A stretch of 64,000 nt of DNA from Ptychodera flava (taxonomy: Eukaryota > Hemichordata > Enteropneusta > Ptychoderidae): contig NC_091930.1 of the NCBI RefSeq assembly GCF_041260155.1, positions 34,439,070-34,503,069 of the forward strand, written 5' to 3'. The notes beneath the pieces are model-generated. The model did not search any database, was not told the DNA's origin, and was given only the letters and a program-made list of their open reading frames with translations. Below are positions 54,673 through 64,000 of the stretch, piece by piece. The stretch's first letter is position 1, and each line of letters begins with the position of its first letter. The position numbers and the translations under genes are program-made.

Positions 54673-55068
54673 GGGTACGTAAGTACATATATACCTACAA
54701 CACTCGTCATCTCCGTGAAAACACATGTCATTTTCCTTATATAGTGTTTATTTCGGAATCGTTTGAATTTATGAAACCATTCGAAATCTCATTTGAAGTG
54801 AAGCAAATCAGCGTTACCAAAGTAACCCTCTTCTTTGTTTTCACATACACCCTTAGGCGGTGTGCGATACGAAACCTGGTCCAACAAATTTTAGAATATA
54901 TAACATTAGCTTAACCCTTTCATATCGAAACTGAAATAAAAGGAATAGACGATAATCGTAAGTGTTTTAGTTAGGGGACATAATATTCCCTTAGTAACGA
55001 GCCCGAGCATTTGTTGTATCCGCTCACTCAACAGTGGCACTAAATGTAATGTGGCCACAGAACCTGAC

Positions 55069-55149
<81 letters not shown>

Positions 55150-55957
55150 AGTCATCTGCATATACTGTTCACATCACACTTTTAAATGTTGTTTCAATTT
55201 CAGGGAGTTGGAAGATCGGTTAAGATACCGGTGAGTGATGACATTATTCAAAGAAATAACACGTGTAATGTAATGTAATGTAATGTATGTAACAATAACA
55301 ACGATATGTATATAACCCTTATCCTGCCAAGTTCATCAGTCACCATCAGGTAAAGTTGGTGAAAAGCAGTGCGGCATGGCGTGTCCCGTATGTTGCATTT
55401 TAACAGAGACGTGAGCATTTGAAGGCCCTTGAAGACACATAATGCTCTAAAAATGAATTTTATTGGCCTTGCGCGGCTTGACATACATGCCGAGTAGTTG
55501 AAAGTACGTGACTGTAGGTTATTCTCAACACTGCTTTTTGCTGGCTCGATAGGGGGAATATGGTAGGCCTGGTAGTAAAGGGGGTATATTTGTTTTGTTT
55601 AGTTTTGCTTTGTTTTGTTGATGAATTTTGTAACAATTGTTTCTTTGATATCTATATTGTCCTTGTGATGCGTGTTCTCGCTACTTTCATGAGGACTATA
55701 CCTCGGGGACACTTCCGTTTGTAAAGGTCACCCGCTGCATAAAGAACTAATGAACTCGGCAGTTAATACGAAATTTAACGACGTACTCATGCCTTGCACT
55801 GGATATGGTGGGTTGACGAGACACGCATGCGCAATGTAGCAAATCTTGCTAAATAGGTGCAATATCTTCGGTGTGCTAATAAGGCTGCGACACACACAAA
55901 ATCGGATAGTTCCGTCTGGTTCAATTTCAGGGAGTTCTGTCTGTAACTGAGAAATAA
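51185..55957 (+). CDS. 5' part (or all) of a small secreted-protein gene with 27-nt exons
   Basis: Exon 1 (51185-51262) starts ATG and encodes a clear signal peptide, [20 protein letters not shown] then ADSNYA, ending at the strong donor GTGAGT in phase 0. After a 3941-nt intron, an exon at 55204-55230 (acceptor TTTCAATTTCAG, donor GTGAGT) adds GVGRSVKIP, phase 0. A third acceptor at 55930/55931 would add GVLSVTEK and stop at 55955-55957, for a 43-residue product. Alternatively the real gene continues past the last exon I can see. A TATA box lies 112 bp upstream of the ATG. I recognise no family. The signal-peptide exon is the best supported part; the short exons rest on splice sites and phase only. 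Confidence 0.5.
53184..53296. repeat. (GA)n microsatellite
   Basis: GA with GGGA interruptions at both ends. Confidence 0.95.
53897..54672. repeat. 776-bp compound (ACAT)n-(CA)n-(ACAT)n-(ATGC)n-(ACAT)n-(AGAC)n array
   Basis: Largest array in the window. CA runs about 54167-54202, the self-complementary ATGC block about 54405-54437, and AGAC from 54541. Single-base slips at about 54102 and 54296 divide the ACAT parts. The 359-codon frame across it is repeat translation. Confidence 0.97.
55071..55146. repeat. (AT)n microsatellite
   Basis: Pure AT for 76 bp, ending 58 bp before the 27-nt exon candidate at 55204. Confidence 0.95.
55204..55230 (+). CDS. 27-nt microexon candidate (GVGRSVKIP)
   Basis: Bounded by TTTCAATTTCAG and GTGAGT, phase 0 on both sides. 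It lies 58 bp after a long AT microsatellite. The short length makes a chance match possible. Confidence 0.45.
55262..55286. repeat. (TGTAA)n short tandem repeat
   Basis: Five TGTAA-type units just after the short exon candidate. Confidence 0.85.
55931..55957 (+). CDS. Alternative or terminal short exon candidate (GVLSVTEK, stop)
   Basis: It follows TTCAATTTCAG and shares 17 nt, TTCAATTTCAGGGAGTT, with the acceptor of the exon at 55204. It stays open for eight codons, then TAA. It may be a terminal exon or a decayed duplicate. Confidence 0.3.
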   Translation, partial: GVLSVTEK

Positions 55958-57049
55958 TCTAAACAAACGTTAAGTCGTTCTCTGTCCACTTACAAACAAA
56001 ATATCACGCATTTCAAGTGTAATTTTGTATCTGTGTATAATCGAAATTATCGCAATGCTCGCCTCGAGACGGTTTTGGTGTTTTAAAATTTACTGAACAA
56101 TTTATCAGTGACTTTCAGTTTCTCTGAAACTGGTAGTCGTCATGACAAAACGTTTCTTGAAATTATGCCTCGCCAACACTATATAGCGATTTCACATTTA
56201 CACATCAAATCAAGAATAAAGTTATCAGATCAAGTGCATATATTCAAAACGTACTGTCGCATATAAACTGCAATTGATATACAGTGTATGAGTATCTCGC
56301 TTTGAAGGGTGTTTTCCCCTCTCGGACAAACTAGATCGATAATTGTTGTAATTTCAAATAAACTTTAACATTTTCAAGAACATTAATGTAAAACATTCCA
56401 TCTGTTTAAACAAATTGCTACAACTGTTGTAATAATACCACACTAACATTCTCGAAAGTGTATTGGGCATATTTTAGCGTTTTAACTCCCCTTCGCAACT
56501 TTTCAAACCCGGTCCCTGCTGAGGTTGTTGCCAAACAGACAAAAGAGTTCCTCGTTATGTACGTTATCGATGCCAACTCCTAAATCGATCATGCAATAAT
56601 ATGGAGACTGGTTGTAACTGTGACGTCACATACGGCTAATTTCATAGTCGCACTCTTGTTACCCCCGACAACAGCATTTCCAATGGTCAAAAGTGCAAGA
56701 ACACGCTTAATGATTTGTAGTAGGAATAATTTAAACAATCGCCGACGTCACTGAATATTTAATTTGATTTGCCGTGGTTTATGAAATACAAGGATTTTAG
56801 TTGTCGTTGTTCCGGCTGTCGTTATTCTCTGATTTGTTGATGATGTTTGCATTATAGTTTAGTATTGAAATTGTCGCCATAGTGAACAATAAAGTAGTGT
56901 TCATACACGGCGAAGTACTGGCTAGTAGGCACAGTGTCGTTCATATTAAAGTCGAGTCTTGCAGGAGTGATCGTAAAAAATGCTGTAAAGAACAAAATGT
57001 TATTTAATATTGTCAAATTATCATAAAGCCTGACGAAAGGGGATACGTC
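55958..57049. other. Noncoding stretch
   Basis: Nothing coding recognised; a CRE octamer at 56621. Confidence 0.5.
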
Positions 57050-57192
<143 letters not shown>

Positions 57193-57492
57193 GCACACTT
57201 CTATTTGATATTTCACCTTTCATTTATAATGTCTCGTCTCAACTTTGACATTTTCTAAGTCAGATGGGTTGGTCAAAACAGCCGCCCACAATTAAATTAT
57301 CTCACCTACGTAGCTCCTGTCATTTCTGCTCGGATGCCCATGCATTTGGTGACTCCGTGATACAGTTGACAATCAATTAAGAGAGACAGGGATTTGTTAA
57401 TCGAATTAATGGGTACTCGTAATATTCATAAATATCATTCATAAATGTCAAAGTAGTTCTCTTCACGATGAGGGGTAAAAGTAAAGAGTAAA

Positions 57493-57555
<63 letters not shown>
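57493..57555. repeat. (CT)n microsatellite
   Basis: Uninterrupted CT, followed by ATAG/ATTG-rich DNA. Confidence 0.95.
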
Positions 57556-57558
<3 letters not shown>

Positions 57559-60500
57559 CATATATTCTATACATGAATAGATGGATAGATAGATTGATTG
57601 ATAGATTAATAGATAGATAGGTAAATAGATAGACAGGCAGAGAGTCGGAGAGACAGAGAAAAACATTTCGTAAAACTAAGGAGCATTTATTTTCATAACA
57701 CAGCGTCAACGAGAATTGGCTTGCGAAATTAAAATTCAGACACGGTCGAACATCGAAATTGCGATGTAGTAACTTGTAATTATAAGAAACTGCTCTATTA
57801 ACTTGTAATCCGAAAAGCGATCGTCCGAGGAGCGATTCCCTGCACTGCTAAAATGGGTGTATGCATTTGTCTTTATTGCGCATGTCACAGATTATTCAGA
57901 AGTCAGTCAGGTAAGAGAAGATCAGTTGCTTCGCTGACAGAATAATAACGCAATTAGATGTGAAAATTTATGAGGCTGTAAATTTTTCATATCCAATTTG
58001 AGATTCGACGGTCACCGTTGCTTTGTCTAAGCAAGACAGATCATCGATAAAAAGTACTACATGTATTAACAAAGTAATGTTCGTTATTGGACGTGAATGT
58101 TGCGTGCAATTTGATGTAAGTTTATTTCACCTTCGGAATTCCTATTTAGCTTCGCAATGCCGTCCGCCCGTACCACTGAAATCCCAGCCTGTTACTGATA
58201 GTTTTGCGTTGGGATAGCGACTGAAGATAATTGAACGGGTTCATTATCGTCGACAAACTGGAAAGTTTCAGTTGATCAATCAAAACTCGACATTATGTAC
58301 CATTCTCACTATCGCCCATTCATCATGCTGGAGAGACTTTGCCCATGATTTCCAGAGAATTACACTGTCAATCTCGGAGGCAGGCGTTTAGATTATGCAT
58401 TGTTGTAAGAAAATTACTAGCCACACACCTCTTTTAGACCGGCCATGTATTCATCATTGAGCTAATAACCGCTTTTATAATGGACGCAACTGCACTTTGC
58501 ACAGTTACTGCAAAAGTTTGAAGGACATACCGACGATCGTGGCTGGACCAAGGCGTCAGGAAATGTCTGATGAAACCCATCAGTCACGTCATAGATATTG
58601 AAGTGTAGCTAATTAGAGTCTTCACAATCCAAGCGACGTTATCAGGAAGTCAAGACTAATCGTCTTGATTCATCGATATTGCTGTAGCTATAGAAAATGC
58701 CAAATGTCGTCTGCTTGCGTATCAAGACGGGTCGTCAAATTTTCAATCTGGCCGTAAAATGCGAGTCGTCAGCGCAGCATGTGATACAATGCAACGCAGT
58801 GCAATTCATCAGAATTCATCTTCGCCCTCTTTATCACTGCGACGTAACAGTTAGAGCCTCGTTCTGAATACAGTTCCATATCCGGCGACGCACGGAAATG
58901 CAACATCTTCAGAAACTGAGAATACATAGAACATAAAATACTGACTGTGAAGGCATTACAACACTTTTGAACCTGATTTCAACACTAGCCGATTAAAGAT
59001 TACTGCGAAACAGCCGGGAGTGAGATGCACAAAACACGGTTGATCGGAGACGTCGACCGTACTGGCTTGTGTCACAAAACAGTGTTTGTTTCAGCCACTT
59101 TTATGATACTTCAATCGTCAAATAGTATGCACAGTTGTAACTGTAAGTAATGGTCATCAGAGTCGCGGGTAACGTCTTGCGAAGCATATTAAAAGATGTT
59201 GCACGGGTCTCTATGATTCTACTTGTAATGAGTTCTTGAACATTCAAAGGAGATGTATATATTTCCCCCCTATCAAATGCAACCAGTTTTCACATATTTG
59301 AACTATGACCCTCATTTCGATAGTTCGACGTTGTCTTCAATGGTCAACCACTACAGCATAAAGTGAAAAACGCATTGCTCTGTGAGCCGATCAATCAAAT
59401 TTATACAAATATTGGTCCACAGCAAATCTCTTTGCAAAATCGTTGCATCCTATAATATACCAAACAATAACTGAAGCAGTGTCCGATATTTTTTTTGCAA
59501 AACTTAAGAACATGCGCTTGGGCACAGTACAATTCAACACTGTGTTGTATTTGTTCGTCGCGAACGGCATCCCAGAAATGCACTGATTGAGACTGGGGAA
59601 GATGGGCCCAGAATTGTTTGAGTTTGCCGATTTTTCAGTTTTCACTGATTGCATCGAATGTGTGTCAATATATTGTAGACTTTTATATCAATCTTTTTCT
59701 TTGTTATGTCTCATCATGCGTGACTGATTAGTTTTTCTTCTGTTGCGCGCTCGTGAGCTCACTCATCGATTTCACTCACGTCGATCTCTAAAACATCTCT
59801 GGGCATGCTGGGTGAAAAGGAAGTCCCACGTTGAGATTTCAATTAACGAGGACATTAAAAAGCGTGCGATGCAGTTGTCAAAAGACTCCCATCTCGTAGG
59901 TGGGCGGCGTCTCTGAAGAAAAATGCCTTAATATCGACTTGGAGACCGCGTTCTTCTGTTTTATATTCAACTGCCTTCCGATTCTCTATTTGTAGTTTAA
60001 ATGATGAGGCTTCCGGATAACCCCCCCCCCCCCAAAAAAAAAATAAATAAAATATCGCGATGACTAAGTTTACATCATCCTTCTTCAGAAGCTCTGTACA
60101 GAAACACATCCATTATTCTGCATCGCGTTTACTTTCTTCTATCGCGCCGTTTAAAGCCTATCTTGCAGAAACAAACAATGAAACAAACCTAATTCCTCAT
60201 CCCCCCACCACCCTCGCCCCATGAAGTCTGAAAACTACAGGGAATATCATCCAAGCTGAACAGTTGCCTTTATATAAAGTTTACTTCTTTGTGCAGCACA
60301 CACAAGTTGTGTCAAAGACAAAGTGATAAAAAGAACCGAGTCTTTTGGAAATGTCAAATTACTTATCGCTCTGATGAGATCTGTTACTGGTCCATCTGTC
60401 ACAAATGTCTGACTGTTCCATCTGTCACAAATGTCTGAGTGACTGCATCCAATCATTCCACTCACAGTTAATCTGAGCGTCTCATAAAAAAACTTATTGC

Positions 60501-60909
60501 CATCCGTCTGCACACATTGTGCTTAATTTCGTCTACCTTAAATTTTACGTCAACTCTAACATCACTCACTGCCGTCTGGCAAAACAGTCCAACTCCTCTC
60601 TGCGTAAGAGTATGTCAATTGAGGCAAACAAAGGTCAACTTACATGGAAGATACTGAGTCTGAGGACTCTAGTGAAGGGAAAACTGCATCAGCATTGGAA
60701 TGTATTTTTGATACTATGAAAAATTGATAAAAAAACTGGGTGAGTCCAGTCCCACAGTCCAGTCCACAAGTCTAGTCCATGAGCCTAAGTCCTGGTTTTA
60801 GACACTGCCCAAATTGTATGTGCTGCACAAATAGGTGAGCACAATATATAGGCAACTGTCCAGCTTGGTTAATCTGCCCTCATGTAGCCAGGTGCCTATA
60901 CCATTACTT
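57556..60909. other. Noncoding stretch
   Basis: No supportable gene. A C-run/A-run lies at 60020-60045. Confidence 0.45.
60391..60442. repeat. 26-bp tandem duplication
   Basis: TCCATCTGTCACAAATGTCT and six further bases occur twice in a row, at 60391 and 60417, with only end differences. Confidence 0.85.
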
Positions 60910-61270
60910 TTAAGGTAGTATGCACCTCGAAAGTGAAAGACTTATTAACTTTTGCTCTAACTTTCCTCAATGAATCGTTCAATCATTCTCTTTCAAAATC
61001 AAGATTAAAAATAGGGGTCACCATGCAAATTTTGGTACTAGAGAAACAAATTACCCAAGATTTACCGATATTAGTAATTCAAAATGGCCGCCATCCCTGT
61101 GTTAACTCTATGGAGAAAAATAAAAATTTTCGAATTTCGAAAAACTAAGCCGGTGAAAAGTTTTGTTTCACCAAGAGCTTTAAAATGAACCCCCACATGT
61201 GGTATATCAGAAGAGAATTGTAAAGGTTTGAGAGTCCGAATGTCTGTCGCCGAGGTGCGTTCTACCTTAA
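60910..61270 (+). mobile_element. Miniature transposon, family A, reference full-length copy
   Basis: 361 bp including TTAA at both ends: TTAAGGTAGTATGCACCTCG at the left, CGAGGTGCGTTCTACCTTAA at the right. These are inverted repeats with two mismatches in 20. The interior has no open frame of note and contains CAAAATGGCCGCCATCCC. Because the boundary letters are palindromic, the target could be TTAA, TTA/TAA or TA. Confidence 0.85.
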
Positions 61271-62707
61271 GAGGACGTGGCATTTTTATCATGAGCCGAA
61301 CGAAGGCAAGACTTGGCAAGACTGTGCAATTTAACAAATCATAGAGGGTCAGGTTGTTTTACGAAGCTACGGATGACCCCCTCCCCGCTCTAAGAAAACT
61401 CCATGGCTTTCATAATGTAAATTGGGCCAGGTGTGGTCAAACAAATGAGCATCGTTTCCTTCGCGTGAAATGCAGTCAAAATGCGGAGGCGGACCTCGTC
61501 GCATAGTCCCGATATCGCGATTTACGATGGTTTTCGGGAGCGTAGCTTTCACGTCATGTGAGAATCCTCATTTTAAAGATTACAGTGCTCTAAATATAAA
61601 ATCTTACGGGGTTTTGCATCGCCAACGAGTCGACGCGATGTACAAGCCTCTGTCTTCAGGGTTCCCGATAGTCCGTGACCACAGTACGTAAAAACAGTTG
61701 AAATATTTCGGGGCAAATTCCTTTTAATGGAATTAATATACTTCAAAACTCCAACAATTGAAAATATATTTTTCGGATGTGATGAAACGAAAACGGCTAA
61801 GCGGGTGAAGAGATGACAAATTCAATAGACAACGGCTTGCAAACCGTGATTTAAAAAATGGAAAAAGCGAAGAACAATAGTTGTGCCGCGTTGTGTTCAT
61901 TTCAGCTCGCCAAAGTGACGTCGATGATTGTTACTCAAGCCGCGATGGACACATGCCGAAAAAATTACCTGACATATATTTGCAAGACTTAATGAATTAG
62001 TGTACACAGGGCAATGATGGAATTCAGTCTGAGATATGAAGATTAATAGTATGTAAATATTGCATGTCCAAATTTTATTACATGACCCGAGGATAGGCAA
62101 TTTACGCCGTGCTCAATTACGACAAACCCTATCGACGAGATTGGGTCACGTGACACAGTCACTCTGGGTTCCAAATGAACGTCACTTGCGCAGGGCAGTT
62201 TGGGTGACAATCTTTCTGAAGAGAGTTTCAAAAATAAAAGGGGTGAGGAGATAACAAGTTACTCTGTATCTAAGTATTTAAGGATTTTGTCTTTACGACG
62301 AAGAAAATAATACTTAAATACCTACAATATTACAAGTAATCTTAGTGTCAAATTAAGCTCATCAACGGTAAACCACATAACTCTTAGAAATGACATATGT
62401 TGTTTTTCAATTTACAATCCTTTTGAAAGCTATGCGTAAAAAAACTCGTTAATTTGTTTAGCTTTCCCCTATCTATCTGTTTGCTTCTCTGTTTCTTATA
62501 ATGTATTTCGCTTTCATTGTATCTCTTTCTCCTTCGCTATGTCTGTCATCTCCCCACCATTCGCCCTTGCCTGTACCTGCCTGCATGTCATCGTTTGTAT
62601 TTGTGCTCCTGGTTTCTGTCTTGTGACGTAGAATTTTTGTCTCGCCCTGTTTTGTTCCGTCTGTCCTTTCTATTTCTCCGTGTCCCATCGCTTCTTCACT
62701 ATACCAG
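61271..62707. other. Noncoding stretch
   Basis: No supportable gene. An acceptor-like TTCATTTCAG near 61904 is followed by a 28-codon open stretch that I could not join to anything. Confidence 0.4.
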
Positions 62708-62709
62708 CC

Positions 62710-62744
<35 letters not shown>

Positions 62745-62747
62745 TCC

Positions 62748-62791
<44 letters not shown>

Positions 62792-62827
62792 CCTCTTTCT
62801 CGCTCTATCCTTCTCTGCACACAATTC

Positions 62828-62858
<31 letters not shown>

Positions 62859-62892
62859 CCTCTTTCTCGCTCTATCCTTCTCTGCACACAAT

Positions 62893-62978
<86 letters not shown>
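62708..62978. repeat. (TGTC)n and (CT)n array with a tandemly duplicated segment
   Basis: TGTC runs alternate with a unique block, CTCTTTCTCGCTCTATCCTT plus about 20 bp. The block is present twice, at about 62792 and 62858, each after a TGTC run, so the larger unit itself was duplicated. CT follows from about 62895. Confidence 0.93.
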
Positions 62979-62980
<2 letters not shown>

Positions 62981-64000
62981 CCTATTTTTACACACCATAT
63001 AGTATGATTTTTGCAATATATAAAAAAAGAAGATATAGCCCGAAATATAAGCGCAACAGAACCCAGACAGTAAGAAAGGAACTTTAAACTAAATTGGGAG
63101 ACTTTGACAACCCACGCTTCGTTCAACCTGTTGTTTCCATTTCGCTGGAGGATTAGATCTTTTAAAGGACATTACGGCAGGGATTAAGATTCGCATAACA
63201 TATAAGCCAACGTGACTTATATTGATGGGGAAGGGGTTTACACAGGCTTCACTCGGGGATTAATAAGACTGGCAACTGTAATTGCAAAGGAAGCCTGATA
63301 AACATTCCGATATTTCAGATTTTCAGATTTTTTGATCTTCAAAATTCCCAATCAACCGCTTCATCACACGCACAATCGAGGGATGTGTGTTTTGTTGTTT
63401 TCCCGTCTGACCGGTATGAATCGATGCCCGCTTTCGAATCATCCACACGTGAGAGTAGGAACGCCCCCCGAGATTCAAGATCCACGGAACCTTCACGGAA
63501 ATACATGTTCCAATTCCTGCGAATTGATTAAAAAAAGCACGTACGGCCTGACATGAAGGCCGTTGATGTTATTAGAAAAATGGGATTGGTGTGCTATCAG
63601 TGGAAAATTACAATGGACACCCGCTGTGGAGCAATCGCCCCGTGCGACAAGATATAACGTGTCCAATTACGAGTGTCCGCATTGTCCGGTAATAAATAAG
63701 CGATGATTTCCCGCGGAGCGATGAAACAAATCATTATTGATGATAGATATGATAAAATAATATGACCCTACTGCGATAAAGGGTGCCTTTATTTTATCCT
63801 GGTTTAATAAGTGGCAATCGCATTGACTTTTGTTGATTGTTCAAAGTGTAAAATACGACATACTAGAAAATTCAAAAGTAAGTGATATTTTGTTGCATAT
63901 TGTATATGCTTTTCTAAAATGCGGAAATCGATGTCATTCAAGGTCATATTGACATTTAATGATTGTTGCCGAGTTCCATTGATTTTGTGTCGCTTACGGG
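62979..64000. other. Noncoding end of window
   Basis: No gene seen. The stretch 63580-63830 is unusually even in composition and site-rich (see findings). Confidence 0.45.

Larger units (their letters stand above)
51263..55203. other. Large intron or intergenic region of the secreted-protein gene
   Basis: 3.9 kb holding several microsatellites. A G-run at 52615-52630 is followed by GTGACCCG-type motifs at about 52830-52930, like those at the start of the window. Confidence 0.45.

Noticed and set aside
53835..54914. Longest open frame in the window (359 codons, HTYI repeats) and its antisense MYVC frames
   Set aside because: Translation of the ACAT/AGAC microsatellite. A 4-bp unit stays open in all frames unless it contains a stop, so length carries no coding information.
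61907..61990. Possible plus-strand terminal exon after TTCATTTCAG (LAKVTSMIVTQAAMDTCRKN...)
   Set aside because: A good acceptor, but there is no recognisable upstream exon, and the link to the 51185 gene over 6 kb would be guesswork.

Overview
This window is nuclear DNA from an animal. Three intron-containing genes can be read by hand with GT-AG introns, matching splice phases and TATA boxes. Around them lies AT-rich noncoding DNA full of microsatellites and short non-autonomous transposon copies. The encoded domains (CAP, LDL-receptor class A, CD225/dispanin-like) are metazoan. I suspect an invertebrate, but I cannot name a lineage from sequence alone.

Region by region. 1-790: a diverged two-unit repeat of about 176 bp flanked by GTGACCCTCC-type motifs. 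4353-4712: a copy of a miniature transposon family seen seven times in the window. 5414-8328 (minus strand): a complete five-exon gene for a predicted 258-residue secreted protein with a signal peptide, an LDLa module and a CAP/SCP domain; its promoter has a TATA box at 8407-8413 and its last intron carries a near-perfect 26-bp hairpin. 10187-10580: GA/GACA array. 10.6-24.2 kb: no supportable gene; two transposon-like elements lie at 18802-19014 and 20411-20634. 24224-31700 (plus strand): a four-exon gene for a predicted 252-residue protein with two PPSY motifs, a polyglutamine tract and a two-helix CD225/dispanin-like region. 31.7-51.0 kb: noncoding, with a 219-bp TTAA-bounded element, further copies of the miniature transposon and long ATGT, TTTTA and TMTC-type arrays. 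51066-55957 (plus strand): TATA box, signal-peptide exon and one or two 27-nt exons of a small or incompletely seen secreted-protein gene. 55.9-64 kb: CT arrays, another full miniature transposon copy and no supportable gene.

The three genes show no sign of acting together. Two encode secreted proteins and one a membrane protein. The points most worth a second look are the seven-copy transposon family with a conserved AAAATGGCCGCCAT core, the roughly tenfold excess of the CRE octamer TGACGTCA, a perfect palindromic RFX-type X-box, the PPxY-bearing dispanin-like protein, the intronic hairpin, and two 27-nt exon candidates sharing a 17-nt splice-acceptor block. Almost all long open frames in this window lie inside microsatellites and are not genes.
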